The notes under the pieces were generated by a model, which saw only the letters and a program-made list of their open reading frames with translations, made no database searches and had not been told where the DNA came from. A stretch of DNA of 64,000 nucleotides from Massilia sp. W12 (GTDB taxonomy: Bacteria > Pseudomonadota > Gammaproteobacteria > Burkholderiales > Burkholderiaceae_D), in assembly GCF_037300705.1 (NCBI RefSeq), contig NZ_CP147776.1, positions 2,976,001 to 3,040,000 on the forward strand, written 5' to 3'. Made by a program: the position numbers and the translations under genes. How positions within the stretch are numbered: the stretch's first letter is position 1; every line of letters begins with the position of its first letter. This document shows, one piece after another, positions 18,694 to 27,100 of the stretch.

Positions 18694-20766
18694 ATGAATC
18701 TCCCACTCGACAGTAATGATAAACGTGAATTTCTTGACCGTGAATTATCCCTGTTAGCCTTCAACCGGCGGGTGTTGGCGCAGGCGCAGGATGTCAACCT
18801 GCCCCTGCTCGAACGCCTGCGTTTTTTATGCATCGTCAGCAGCAATCTGGATGAATTCTTTGAAGTGCGCGTCGCCAGTTTGTTAGCGCGCGGCAATGGC
18901 AGCGGGCACCATATTTCAGAGCGCCCCGATTTTGAAGCCACCTTAGACCGCGTCAGCCTGGAATGTCATCAATTAGTCGCCGAGCAATATGCGGTGCTGA
19001 ATGCAGAGCTGCTGCCGGAATTGGCCCGGCAAGGCATACGCCTGCTGCGCAATTCCGACCGCAATGATGCGCAAAGAGCCTGGGTGCGCAGCTACTTTGA
19101 ACGCGAAGTGCGCCCGCTGCTGACCCCCATCGGCTTAGACCCCTCTCACCCCTTCCCGCAAGTGGTGAATAAGAGCTTGAATTTCATCGTCGCCCTGGGC
19201 GGCAAAGACGCCTTCGGACGCGGCACCGGGATTGCGATTGTGAAAGCGCCGCGCGTTTTACCGCGCATCATCCGCCTGCCGGATGAACTCTCGCCCAACG
19301 GCGCCTCCTTCTGCCTGCTGTCTTCCGTGATCCACGCCCACATCGCCGAGCTGTTCGCCGGGCGTGAAGTGATCGCCTATTCACAATTCCGCGTCACCCG
19401 CGACAGCGATATGTGGGTGGATGAGGAAGAAGTGAAAAACCTGCGCCAGGCCTTGAAAGGCGAGCTGCAAGGCCGCCAGTTTGGCGCGGCGGTGCGGCTG
19501 GAAGTGGCGATGAATTGCCCGCCGCAGCTATCCGACTTCCTGTTAGACCAGTTCCAGCTTGATCCCAGCCGCCTGTATGCGGTAAGCGGCCCTGTGAATC
19601 TGGCGCGGCTGTCGGAATTGGTGGATCAGGTGCGCCAACCGGCCCTGCGCTTTGCCCCCTTCACCCCCGGTCTGGCGAGCGCGCATGGGCAAGACCTGTT
19701 TGCCGCCATACGCCATCAAGACATCTTGCTGCACCACCCTTTCCAAAGTTTTTCCACCGTGGTCGATTTCATCAATGAAGCGGCAAACGACCCGGATGTG
19801 GTGGCGATCAAGCAAACCATTTACCGCACCGGCATGAATTCGCAATTAATGGAAGCCTTAATCCGCGCCGTGCATATGGGCAAGGAAGTGCTGGCGGTGG
19901 TTGAACTCAAGGCGCGCTTTGATGAAGAAGCGAATATCAACTGGGCCGACCGTCTGGAACATGCCGGCGCGCAAGTGGTGTATGGCGTGGTGGGCTTGAA
20001 AACCCATGCCAAGCTGGCCCTGGTGATCCGGCGCGAAGAACAGCAATTGCGCTATTACGCCCACCTTGGCACCGGCAACTACCACCCCACCACCACCCGC
20101 TTTTACACTGACTTCGGCATGCTTACCGCCAAGCGCGAACTGGGGCAGGAAGTCAATGAAGTCTTTATTCACCTGGCCAGCCTGACCAAGCCGAAAAAAT
20201 TCAACCACCTCTGGTTAGCGCCATTCAATTTACAAAGCGAGATCATCAAAGCCATCCGCAATGAGGCGCGGCTGGCGCGCGCTGGCAAACCGGCCCACAT
20301 CATCGCCAAAATGAATGCCCTGGTGGATGAATCTGTGATCCGCGCGCTGTACGGCGCCTCGCGCGATGGCGTGAAAATTGATTTGATCATCCGTGGCGCC
20401 TGCAGCCTGCGCCCCGGTGTGCGCGGCTTATCGGAAAACATCCGGGTGCGCTCGATTGTCGGGCGTTTCTTGGAGCACAGCCGCATCTACTATTTCCGCA
20501 ACGATTTAAAACACGATATGTATCTGGCCAGCGCGGACTGGATGAGCCGCAATCTGTTCCGCCGCATCGAAGTGGCCTTCCCGGTGCTGGACAAAAATCT
20601 CAAACGGCGCGTCTTGAATGAAGGCTTGATGCCCTATCTGAAAGACAATTACAACGCCTGGGAACTCGACAGCGACGGGCGCTACCATCGCAAAAAGCCG
20701 CGCGGCAAGCGTGCCCCGTTTTCCGCCCACCATCATTTAATGAATATGCTGGGCCAATTAGGCTGA
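18694..20766 (+). CDS. ppk1: Polyphosphate kinase 1
   Basis: 690 residues from the ATG at 18694, where the conserved PPK1 N-terminus starts (FLDRELSLLAFNRRVL); the longer frame from 18469 adds unrelated sequence. The phosphoacceptor histidine lies in GLKTHAKLALV and the second conserved histidine region in HSRIYYFRND; DVVAIKQTIYRTG belongs to the first catalytic C-terminal domain. The enzyme reversibly builds polyphosphate from ATP. It is divergent from pstS, behind a probable Pho box, and is followed 15 nt later by sixA. The ribosome-binding site is weak (AAGAAAGA). Confidence 0.96.
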   Translation: MNLPLDSNDKREFLDRELSLLAFNRRVLAQAQDVNLPLLERLRFLCIVSSNLDEFFEVRVASLLARGNGSGHHISERPDFEATLDRVSLECHQLVAEQYAVLNAELLPELARQGIRLLRNSDRNDAQRAWVRSYFEREVRPLLTPIGLDPSHPFPQVVNKSLNFIVALGGKDAFGRGTGIAIVKAPRVLPRIIRLPDELSPNGASFCLLSSVIHAHIAELFAGREVIAYSQFRVTRDSDMWVDEEEVKNLRQALKGELQGRQFGAAVRLEVAMNCPPQLSDFLLDQFQLDPSRLYAVSGPVNLARLSELVDQVRQPALRFAPFTPGLASAHGQDLFAAIRHQDILLHHPFQSFSTVVDFINEAANDPDVVAIKQTIYRTGMNSQLMEALIRAVHMGKEVLAVVELKARFDEEANINWADRLEHAGAQVVYGVVGLKTHAKLALVIRREEQQLRYYAHLGTGNYHPTTTRFYTDFGMLTAKRELGQEVNEVFIHLASLTKPKKFNHLWLAPFNLQSEIIKAIRNEARLARAGKPAHIIAKMNALVDESVIRALYGASRDGVKIDLIIRGACSLRPGVRGLSENIRVRSIVGRFLEHSRIYYFRNDLKHDMYLASADWMSRNLFRRIEVAFPVLDKNLKRRVLNEGLMPYLKDNYNAWELDSDGRYHRKKPRGKRAPFSAHHHLMNMLGQLG

Positions 20767-20781
20767 ACAAGAGAGGAAGGA

Positions 20782-21249
20782 ATGGAGTTGATTTTATGGC
20801 GCCATGCGCATGCCATCGATGGCGGCCCTGACTTAGCCGATCTGGAGCGCCCGCTCTCGCCCAAAGGGGTCAAGCAAGCCGCGCGCATGGCCCAATGGCT
20901 TGACGCCAGACTGCCGGAGAATTGCAAAATCTTAGTCAGCCCGGCCAAGCGCACCCTGCAAACCGTGGCGCCCTTGATGCGCAAATATAAAGTGCTGCCG
21001 GAACTGGGGCCTGAAGCCAACCCGCTGCACCTGCTGGAAGCCGCCAACTGGCCCAACAGCCGCGAATGCGTGTTGATCGTCGGCCACCAACCCACCCTGG
21101 GCCGCCTGATTGCGACCCTGGTGCAAGGGCAGGATCAAGAGTTTGAATTACGCAAAGGCTATATCTGCTGGATCAGCCAGCGCGAACGCGAAGGCAAGCT
21201 GCAAACCTGGATCAAAGCCTTGCTGGGCGCGGAGATGTGCGCCAAGTGA
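20782..21249 (+). CDS. sixA: Phosphohistidine phosphatase SixA
   Basis: 155 residues, normal SixA length. The histidine-phosphatase catalytic motif is WRHAHA at ~6-11, with a second conserved arginine in SPAKRTLQT (~53-61) and the proton-donor/second histidine in IVGHQPTLG (~94-102). SixA proteins remove phosphate from phosphohistidine on signalling proteins. It follows ppk1 by 15 nt, with GAGAGGAAGGA before the ATG, so the two are probably co-transcribed. Confidence 0.93.
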   Translation: MELILWRHAHAIDGGPDLADLERPLSPKGVKQAARMAQWLDARLPENCKILVSPAKRTLQTVAPLMRKYKVLPELGPEANPLHLLEAANWPNSRECVLIVGHQPTLGRLIATLVQGQDQEFELRKGYICWISQREREGKLQTWIKALLGAEMCAK

Positions 21250-21333
21250 GCGCGCGATGGAAAACTGCATCAATTTATTGACCGGCTGCGGCTTGACAGC
21301 GTGAGGATCGGGGCCTGAATAGACAAGACGAAA

Positions 21334-21666
21334 GGTGACTATTCAGCCGAATTCCAGCCATCACGGCAGGCCGGGTTAAGCGTAGCGCTGACCCGGCTCC
21401 GACAACGGCGGATCAATAAAGGGATAGACAGACGGGCCGCAGACCTTCAAATACGGTGACTATTCAGTCGCCGCAATGCCAAACCTTGCAACCATACGCC
21501 TTGAGCCTGTCGAAGGGCATGGCTGATCATGGAAAACCGTGGTTCAACAAGCTCCACACAATGAAGCTGCACCCCGCTTGGCATACAAGACCGAATTGTT
21601 AGCGCAGCGGCTGAATAGGTACGGGAAAAGTCCCCGGAATAGATACCTTGGGGGCAGAATAGTCAC
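21334..21666. repeat. Direct and inverted copies of GTGACTATTC
   Basis: GTGACTATTC occurs at 21336-21345 and 21457-21466 (both extending to GGTGACTATTCAG), and its exact inverse GAATAGTCAC at 21657-21666. Partial forms (CTGAATAG) lie near 21314 and 21610. The arrangement looks like a remnant of a small mobile or repeat element next to the accessory pair of genes. Confidence 0.6.
21498..21516. repeat. REP-like extragenic motif (TGAGCCTGTCGAAGG)
   Basis: The CTTGAGCCTGTCGAAGG core is the well-known extragenic CTTCGACA(A/G)GCTCA motif dispersed in many proteobacteria. A second copy with longer palindromic arms lies at 50165-50222. Confidence 0.6.
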
Positions 21667-22209
21667 TATTAAAGAATATAAAAACAGAAAAATTAATTGC
21701 TGAATACATGTTCAATATTTGAAATATTTTTTGCCGCAATTCATTTTTGAAATAGCCATGCAAAAAACGTAAATCAGCATATATTCTGCCATTTATTTTT
21801 CCATGCGGAAAATCACTTGATAAAAAAGTAATGGAATTGTGGCATGATTATCCCCTGAAATCCGCAATGATTGATATTTTCAAGCCGCTGTCAAGCCAAT
21901 TTCCAAATTTTTTTTCATAAAACCTCCGCAAACGCCCAAGTTTGCGCAACAATACATCATCAACGCCCGAACTGTGCCGCTTTTTTTCCGATGACAGCCA
22001 GGAACAGTTGCAAACTGTACCCATCGATCAAAGCAGCACAGTAGCCGGCGCGCACCACAACCCGCGTGCGCCGGCTGGCGGCTTGCTTGCAGCGCTGAAA
22101 CGCTTGCAGCCGGTAAATAAGAGGAAACCGGAGAAAACAGGGTGCGCTATTGTTTTCTGCTGTGTTGCCACAGGCGCGGGTTGCGCCAACGCACGATGAC
22201 GAGGCGGAT

Positions 22210-24093
22210 ATGGTCATACGCAATAATGTGGTGGCTTTGCGTAATTTATTTGCGCAACATGCCAGGGTGGCCCTGGTGGCGGATGGCGTCACCGAAGTCG
22301 AGCAATATCAATTAGCGCAGTTATATGCGCAGACGTATCGACAGAATTACAGCCAGGTATTATGGCTGGACGCCAGCAGCCGTCCATTATTCCGCCTGTC
22401 CTGTCAGCAGCAATGCGTCAAACTCGGCTTGGCGGTGCAACATGATCCCGAACAGGAATTGCAACACTGGATCAATCAACATGCGCAGTTGCTGCTGATT
22501 GTGGAACATGTCAGCGATCCGCAACTGTTATCCGGTTTGCAAGACCGCGCCAATCATTTTCTGTTTTGCTCCAATCTGCCCAGCTGGCCCAGCCAAACGC
22601 TGGACGCCGGCCTGATGCGTCTGCATGAAAACCAGACCATCGCGCCGGATAATGACCGCCTCGCTTGCGCGCTGGCGCACAACAGCCAGGCATTGCAATT
22701 GGCGCAGGCTTGGCTGCAATCACGCCGGCAACAGGGTTTGTCGGAAAGCGAGGCGCGCAACGCCTGTCTGCAAGCGCTCAAAGGCGTGGCCAAACTCAAT
22801 CCGCGCGCGCCGGCGCATGAAGGCAGCCGCATTCCGCGCGCCCTGCGGCATGCCTATTTACTGAATTTATCCGCGCTGTCTGCCGGCGCCCGTCATTTGC
22901 TGGGCATTTTCGCCTGGTTTGGCCCGCAAGCCCTGCCCTGGCAATTCTTTTTGCAAGGCGACCAGAGCGCCAGCTGGCAAGCCAGGGTGCAGGAATTGAT
23001 CAATCTGCAGTTCTGTCAGGCCGGGGGGCTTGCCAATCCAGAAGGCGGGATCTGGCCGACGCTGGAGTTTTCGCCTTCCATCCAATATCTGCAGCGCGCC
23101 CTGGGCGACCCGAATGACGCTTTTTGCGCGCAACAAACCATTCAGGATGTGCTCTCCAGCGCCAAACTGCCAAAAGCGCTGCTGCCGCTGTTCGCCAGCC
23201 ATCTCGAATACCTGCTGGCGCAGCAAAAACACAGCCCGGATCAGGCTGCGCTCTTATTGCAATTGCTGGAACAGCATTACCAGCATCAGTTGCATGAGAG
23301 CGAAGTCTTATTGCGCCGCATTCTGGCTTTGCGCACCGAAAACCGCAGCCCGGACGCCGAAGCGCTGGATTGCCAGAATCTGCTGGCGCAAAACCTGAAA
23401 ACCCAGGGCCGGCTGGATGAGGCGCAGCAACTCCTCTTTTCCGCACTCTCGATGGCGCGTCAGCACTTAGGCGAAAGCGCGCCGCAAACCTCGATTTATC
23501 TGAATAATCTGGCGCGCCTGTTCGCCCTGCGCGGCCAGCATCTGGCGGCGATTGAGCTGGAACAGCAGGCGCTGTCAATTTTGCGCCGCGCCTTAGGCGA
23601 CGCCCATCCGCAAGTGCTGGCGGTGATGCACAATCTGGCGCACTCATTAAGTCAGGTGCCGGCCACGCCGGAAGTGGAAGCGCTGTTGCAGGAATTGGTG
23701 CAAATCCATCTGCGTCTGTTTGGCGAATGCGACTGGCGCACGCAAGCCATGATGGATTTGCTGGCCGGCAATCTGTTTGCGCAAAACAAACTCAAACAAG
23801 CCGCTTCCTGGCTGGAAAAAGTGCATGCGGTGCGCAAATCGCTGTTCGGCGCGCGCCATGTCGAAACCACGATCGCCGCCTATGATTTGATGTGCATCTG
23901 GTGTGAACTGGAAAACGCAGGCGCGGCCAGCCAGGTTTTTCACGACAGTCTGGCCTGGCTCTTGACCACGCCATTAAACCGGGTATGCGAACAGCAAGCC
24001 CAAATCGCCCAATTACTGCAAGATTTTTTACCTTATGTGAATGGTGCGGCGCATGAAGCATTCACCATGCCAGCCTCCACCCTGTTACACTGA
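22210..24093 (+). CDS. TPR protein with degenerate STAND/NB-ARC-like N-terminal region
   Basis: 627 residues from the ATG at 22210 (GAGGCGGAT before it); a TTG-initiated form from 22150 adds 20 unconvincing residues. The N-terminal ~150 residues follow the order of bacterial NB-ARC/TPR proteins (a leading helix, a strand, LAQLYAQTYRQNYSQVLWLDASS, a WINQHAQLLLIVEHV strand, then HFLFCSNLPSWPS). However, where Walker A (GxGGxGKT) is expected there is ADGVTEVEQ, and the Walker B aspartate position carries Glu. A helical winged-helix-like part follows (~210-330). Residues ~350-560 are kinesin-light-chain-type TPRs, such as LNNLARLFALRGQHLAAIELEQQALSILRRALGDAHP. Probably a non-ATP-binding scaffold or sensor. 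Its stop lies 83 nt before the preferred start of the CHAT gene, and touches an upstream in-frame ATG of it as TGATG. Confidence 0.7.
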   Translation: MVIRNNVVALRNLFAQHARVALVADGVTEVEQYQLAQLYAQTYRQNYSQVLWLDASSRPLFRLSCQQQCVKLGLAVQHDPEQELQHWINQHAQLLLIVEHVSDPQLLSGLQDRANHFLFCSNLPSWPSQTLDAGLMRLHENQTIAPDNDRLACALAHNSQALQLAQAWLQSRRQQGLSESEARNACLQALKGVAKLNPRAPAHEGSRIPRALRHAYLLNLSALSAGARHLLGIFAWFGPQALPWQFFLQGDQSASWQARVQELINLQFCQAGGLANPEGGIWPTLEFSPSIQYLQRALGDPNDAFCAQQTIQDVLSSAKLPKALLPLFASHLEYLLAQQKHSPDQAALLLQLLEQHYQHQLHESEVLLRRILALRTENRSPDAEALDCQNLLAQNLKTQGRLDEAQQLLFSALSMARQHLGESAPQTSIYLNNLARLFALRGQHLAAIELEQQALSILRRALGDAHPQVLAVMHNLAHSLSQVPATPEVEALLQELVQIHLRLFGECDWRTQAMMDLLAGNLFAQNKLKQAASWLEKVHAVRKSLFGARHVETTIAAYDLMCIWCELENAGAASQVFHDSLAWLLTTPLNRVCEQQAQIAQLLQDFLPYVNGAAHEAFTMPASTLLH

Positions 24094-24176
24094 TGCAGGC
24101 GGCGCTTGCCGCCTGTTGTCTGCCCTGCCCATCCCGGCCGCATCTACGGCCCAGTCTGCTTACCCCTATTGAAAAA

Positions 24177-27100
24177 ATGAGCCAAATCACATTCCGCTTT
24201 GCCGGTGAATTCGATATATCCCCCTCATTCGACGCCTTGCAGGCAGGTTGCGGCATTGAAGTTCAAGCCAGCTCCAGCCATCGGCTGTCACAACACCGCA
24301 GCGCCAGCAATACCCAGGAAATCGCCCTCAGGCCGGATGATGCGGTATGCGTCCGCCTGCAAGACGGGGTGGAATGGTGGATGCGCGCCGAAGAAGCGGC
24401 GCAATTGATGCACACCGGCCAGCCGCAGGAGATGCAGGCCAAACAGGAGAGCCTGGTGTGCGAGCTGGATGTGACGCGCGCCGCGCCGCGCAAAAGCCGT
24501 GGCGAAGTGCAAATCAAGGCCTTGGACAGTCTGCGTTTTGATTTAAAAGAAAGCAGCGCGCGCAATCTGGCCGGCTGGGTCGAGTTGCGCAATCTGAGTC
24601 TGCGCAAAGCCGGTTTATTCCAATTGGATCTGGGCGCAAATGATCCGGTGTTGCAGGAAACGATTGCGCCGGCAGTCCAGGATGGCGGGCCGATTCTGCT
24701 GTTTATCCACGGCACCGCCTCCTCCACCGCCGGCAGTTTCGCCGGTTTATGGCAAGGCGATGTCGCCGCCCCTGCTGCGCATGTGCTGCACGCCCGCTAC
24801 GGCGCGCGCTGCCTGGCCTGGGAATATCTGTCAATCACACGCGGGCCGATTGAAAACACGCTGGCGCTGGCCAAAGCCTTGCCGGACGGCGCGGAATTGC
24901 ATGTGGTCAGCCACTCGCAAGGCGGGCTTTTGGGCGAACTGCTCTGTCTGGCGCAAGCGCAAGCGCTGCCGCCTGATGCCGCCAGCCTGTTTGCGCGCGA
25001 CCGCAATATCGCCACCAACTGGGGTTGGCAGCCGTTGGACAGTGTGGCAAACGGCTATCAGCAACAATGGCGCGATTTGCAGGAATTATTCCAGGTTTTG
25101 CAGCAAAAACGCCTGCGCATTACGCGCTTTGTGCGCGTGGCCTGCCCTGCCCTGGGCACCACCCTGGCCTCGGGCCGGCTGGACCGCTGGCTGTCAGTGA
25201 TTCGCAGCGTCGCCTTGCTCGGCATGCAAAATCTGTTTGCCGACAATTTGCTGGCGTTCTTGCTGGCCGTCATCAAAGAGCGCACCGATCCGCGCACCCT
25301 GCCGGGTACCGAAGCGATGATGCCAGGCTCGGCCCTGCAACGCCTGCTCAATCATCCGGCCATGCACAGCCAGTCCGATCTGGCGGTAATCGCCGGCGAT
25401 ATTGAAAATGCGAGCGGTTTTGCATGGCTGGCGATGATGTTAAGCGACCGCTTTTTTGCCAGCCGCCACGATCTGGTGGTCAATACCGGCTCAATGTACG
25501 GCGGCATGCGGCGCCCGGCCGGCACAGCGCGCGCGCTGTTTGACGCCGGGCGCGAAGTGAATCATTTCAACTATTTCAAAAACCCGCGCACGGTGCGCGG
25601 TTTATTAGCCGCATTGCAACGCGATGATGTGCTGTGGCAGCAATTCACGCCCATCATGGAAGAGCAACGCGAAGCCCCGGTGCGCGGCGTGGCCCCGGCC
25701 GCGCTTGATGGCAAACGCCCGGTCTTGCTTTTGATCCCGGGCTTGATGGCGAGCCACTTGCAATCGCGCAATAACCGGGTTTGGCTGGATATGGTGCAAT
25801 TGGCCGGCGGCGGCATGGGCGATTTACGCATGGACGCGCCCGATGTCAAAGCCGGCGAAGCCTTGGCGACATACTATGGCGACTTTATCAACTTCATGCA
25901 AAACAGCCATGAAGTGCTGGTCTGGCCGTATGACTGGCGTCTGGCGCAAGCTGAAAATGCACGCTTGCTGCATGAATATCTCAAACCGCTGGCTCCGCAG
26001 CTCAAACAAAGCGGGCAAGCCCTGCGCATCTTCGCCCACTCGCTGGGCGGGATGGTGGTGCGCCAGTTATCCGCGCTCTACAGCCCTTTGTGGAATGAAT
26101 TAAACGACCTGCCAGGCTTCCGCCTGATCATGCTGGGCACGCCCAACCTCGGCTCATACCAATCGGTGCGCATGATCGTCGGCCAGCACCAATTGCCGGG
26201 CTGGCTGGGTTTATTGGATCTGAGCCACGACACCGAAGAAATCCAGCGCATCATCAACCAATACGCCAGCAGCACCGATTTGCTGCCGATGCGCGACAAC
26301 CAATACGACTTCACCGATCCGGCCACTTGGGAACAGCTGCGGCGCGAGAGCGGCGGCAACTGGCCGCTGCCTGAGCCGGAATGCCTGGCGCGCGCACGCA
26401 AAACCCGCGAAGCCTTGGCGCGTGCGCGGCTGAACCCGGCCAACACCATCTATCTGGCCGGGCAGGACAGCCACACCCCTTACGCCATGGCGCTGGAAAA
26501 AAGCGACAGCCTGTTTGGCGGCAATACGCAGGAAATCGTGTTTTACTCGACCGCGCGCGGCGATGGCACAGTGCCTTGGGATTTAGGCATGCTGCCCGGC
26601 ATTCCGGCCTACTATGTGCCGGATGTGGGACACGACCAGCTCTTGAATTGCGCACAATTCTTCCCTGCTTATCTGGAATTGGCGCGTGAAGGCAAAACCC
26701 GCGTGCTATTGAGTGAAGAGCCGCAAACCCGCAGCGCAGAGCACACCGGGCCGCGCGAAAAGATTGCGCCGGATCACATGCACTATCAAGCCACCTTAGA
26801 CAATTTCGGCGGCAGCTCAGGCCGCGTGAAGCGGCGCCAAGCCGCCAACCTCAAAACGCAAAAAATCAGCGTCAACGTGCGCCACGGCGATCTGGCCTAC
26901 GCCTTGTATCCGGTAGTGGTCGGGCACTATCAGGGCGACACCATTGTCAGCGCGGAAAGCAGTCTGGATCAGAAATTGGACGGCGCATTGCGCGAGCGCC
27001 TGCGCATGGGCGTGTACCCGGGGCGCTGCAACACCTGGCATGCGTTTATCGCACCGGCGCCGCAGATGCGGCCCGGCGGCGCGCTGGTGGTGGGGCTGGG

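Larger units (their letters stand above)
21250..22209. other. 960-bp gene-free region: repeats then AT-rich stretch
   Basis: No convincing gene is present. 21300-21670 contains short direct and inverted repeats and a CTTCGACAGGCTCA-type extragenic repeat. 21660-21960 is markedly AT-rich (runs such as TTTTTTTTCATAAAA) compared with its surroundings and probably holds the promoter of the STAND-like/CHAT pair. An 85-codon TTG-initiated frame at 21942-22199 does not look like a protein. Confidence 0.6.

Noticed and set aside
21300-21670. Possible insertion sequence or transposase remnant
   Set aside because: Only short repeats are present; no transposase-like frame or terminal repeats with target duplication could be found.
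21942-22199. 85-codon plus-strand frame upstream of the STAND-like gene
   Set aside because: TTG start, no ribosome site, unprotein-like Cys/Arg-rich sequence; overlaps the start region of the true gene.
24093-24176. 28-codon N-terminal extension of the CHAT protein
   Set aside because: Pro/Cys-rich and unlike a protein N-terminus; the fold seems to start at MSQITFRF. The TGATG overlap keeps it possible, so it is mentioned as an alternative.
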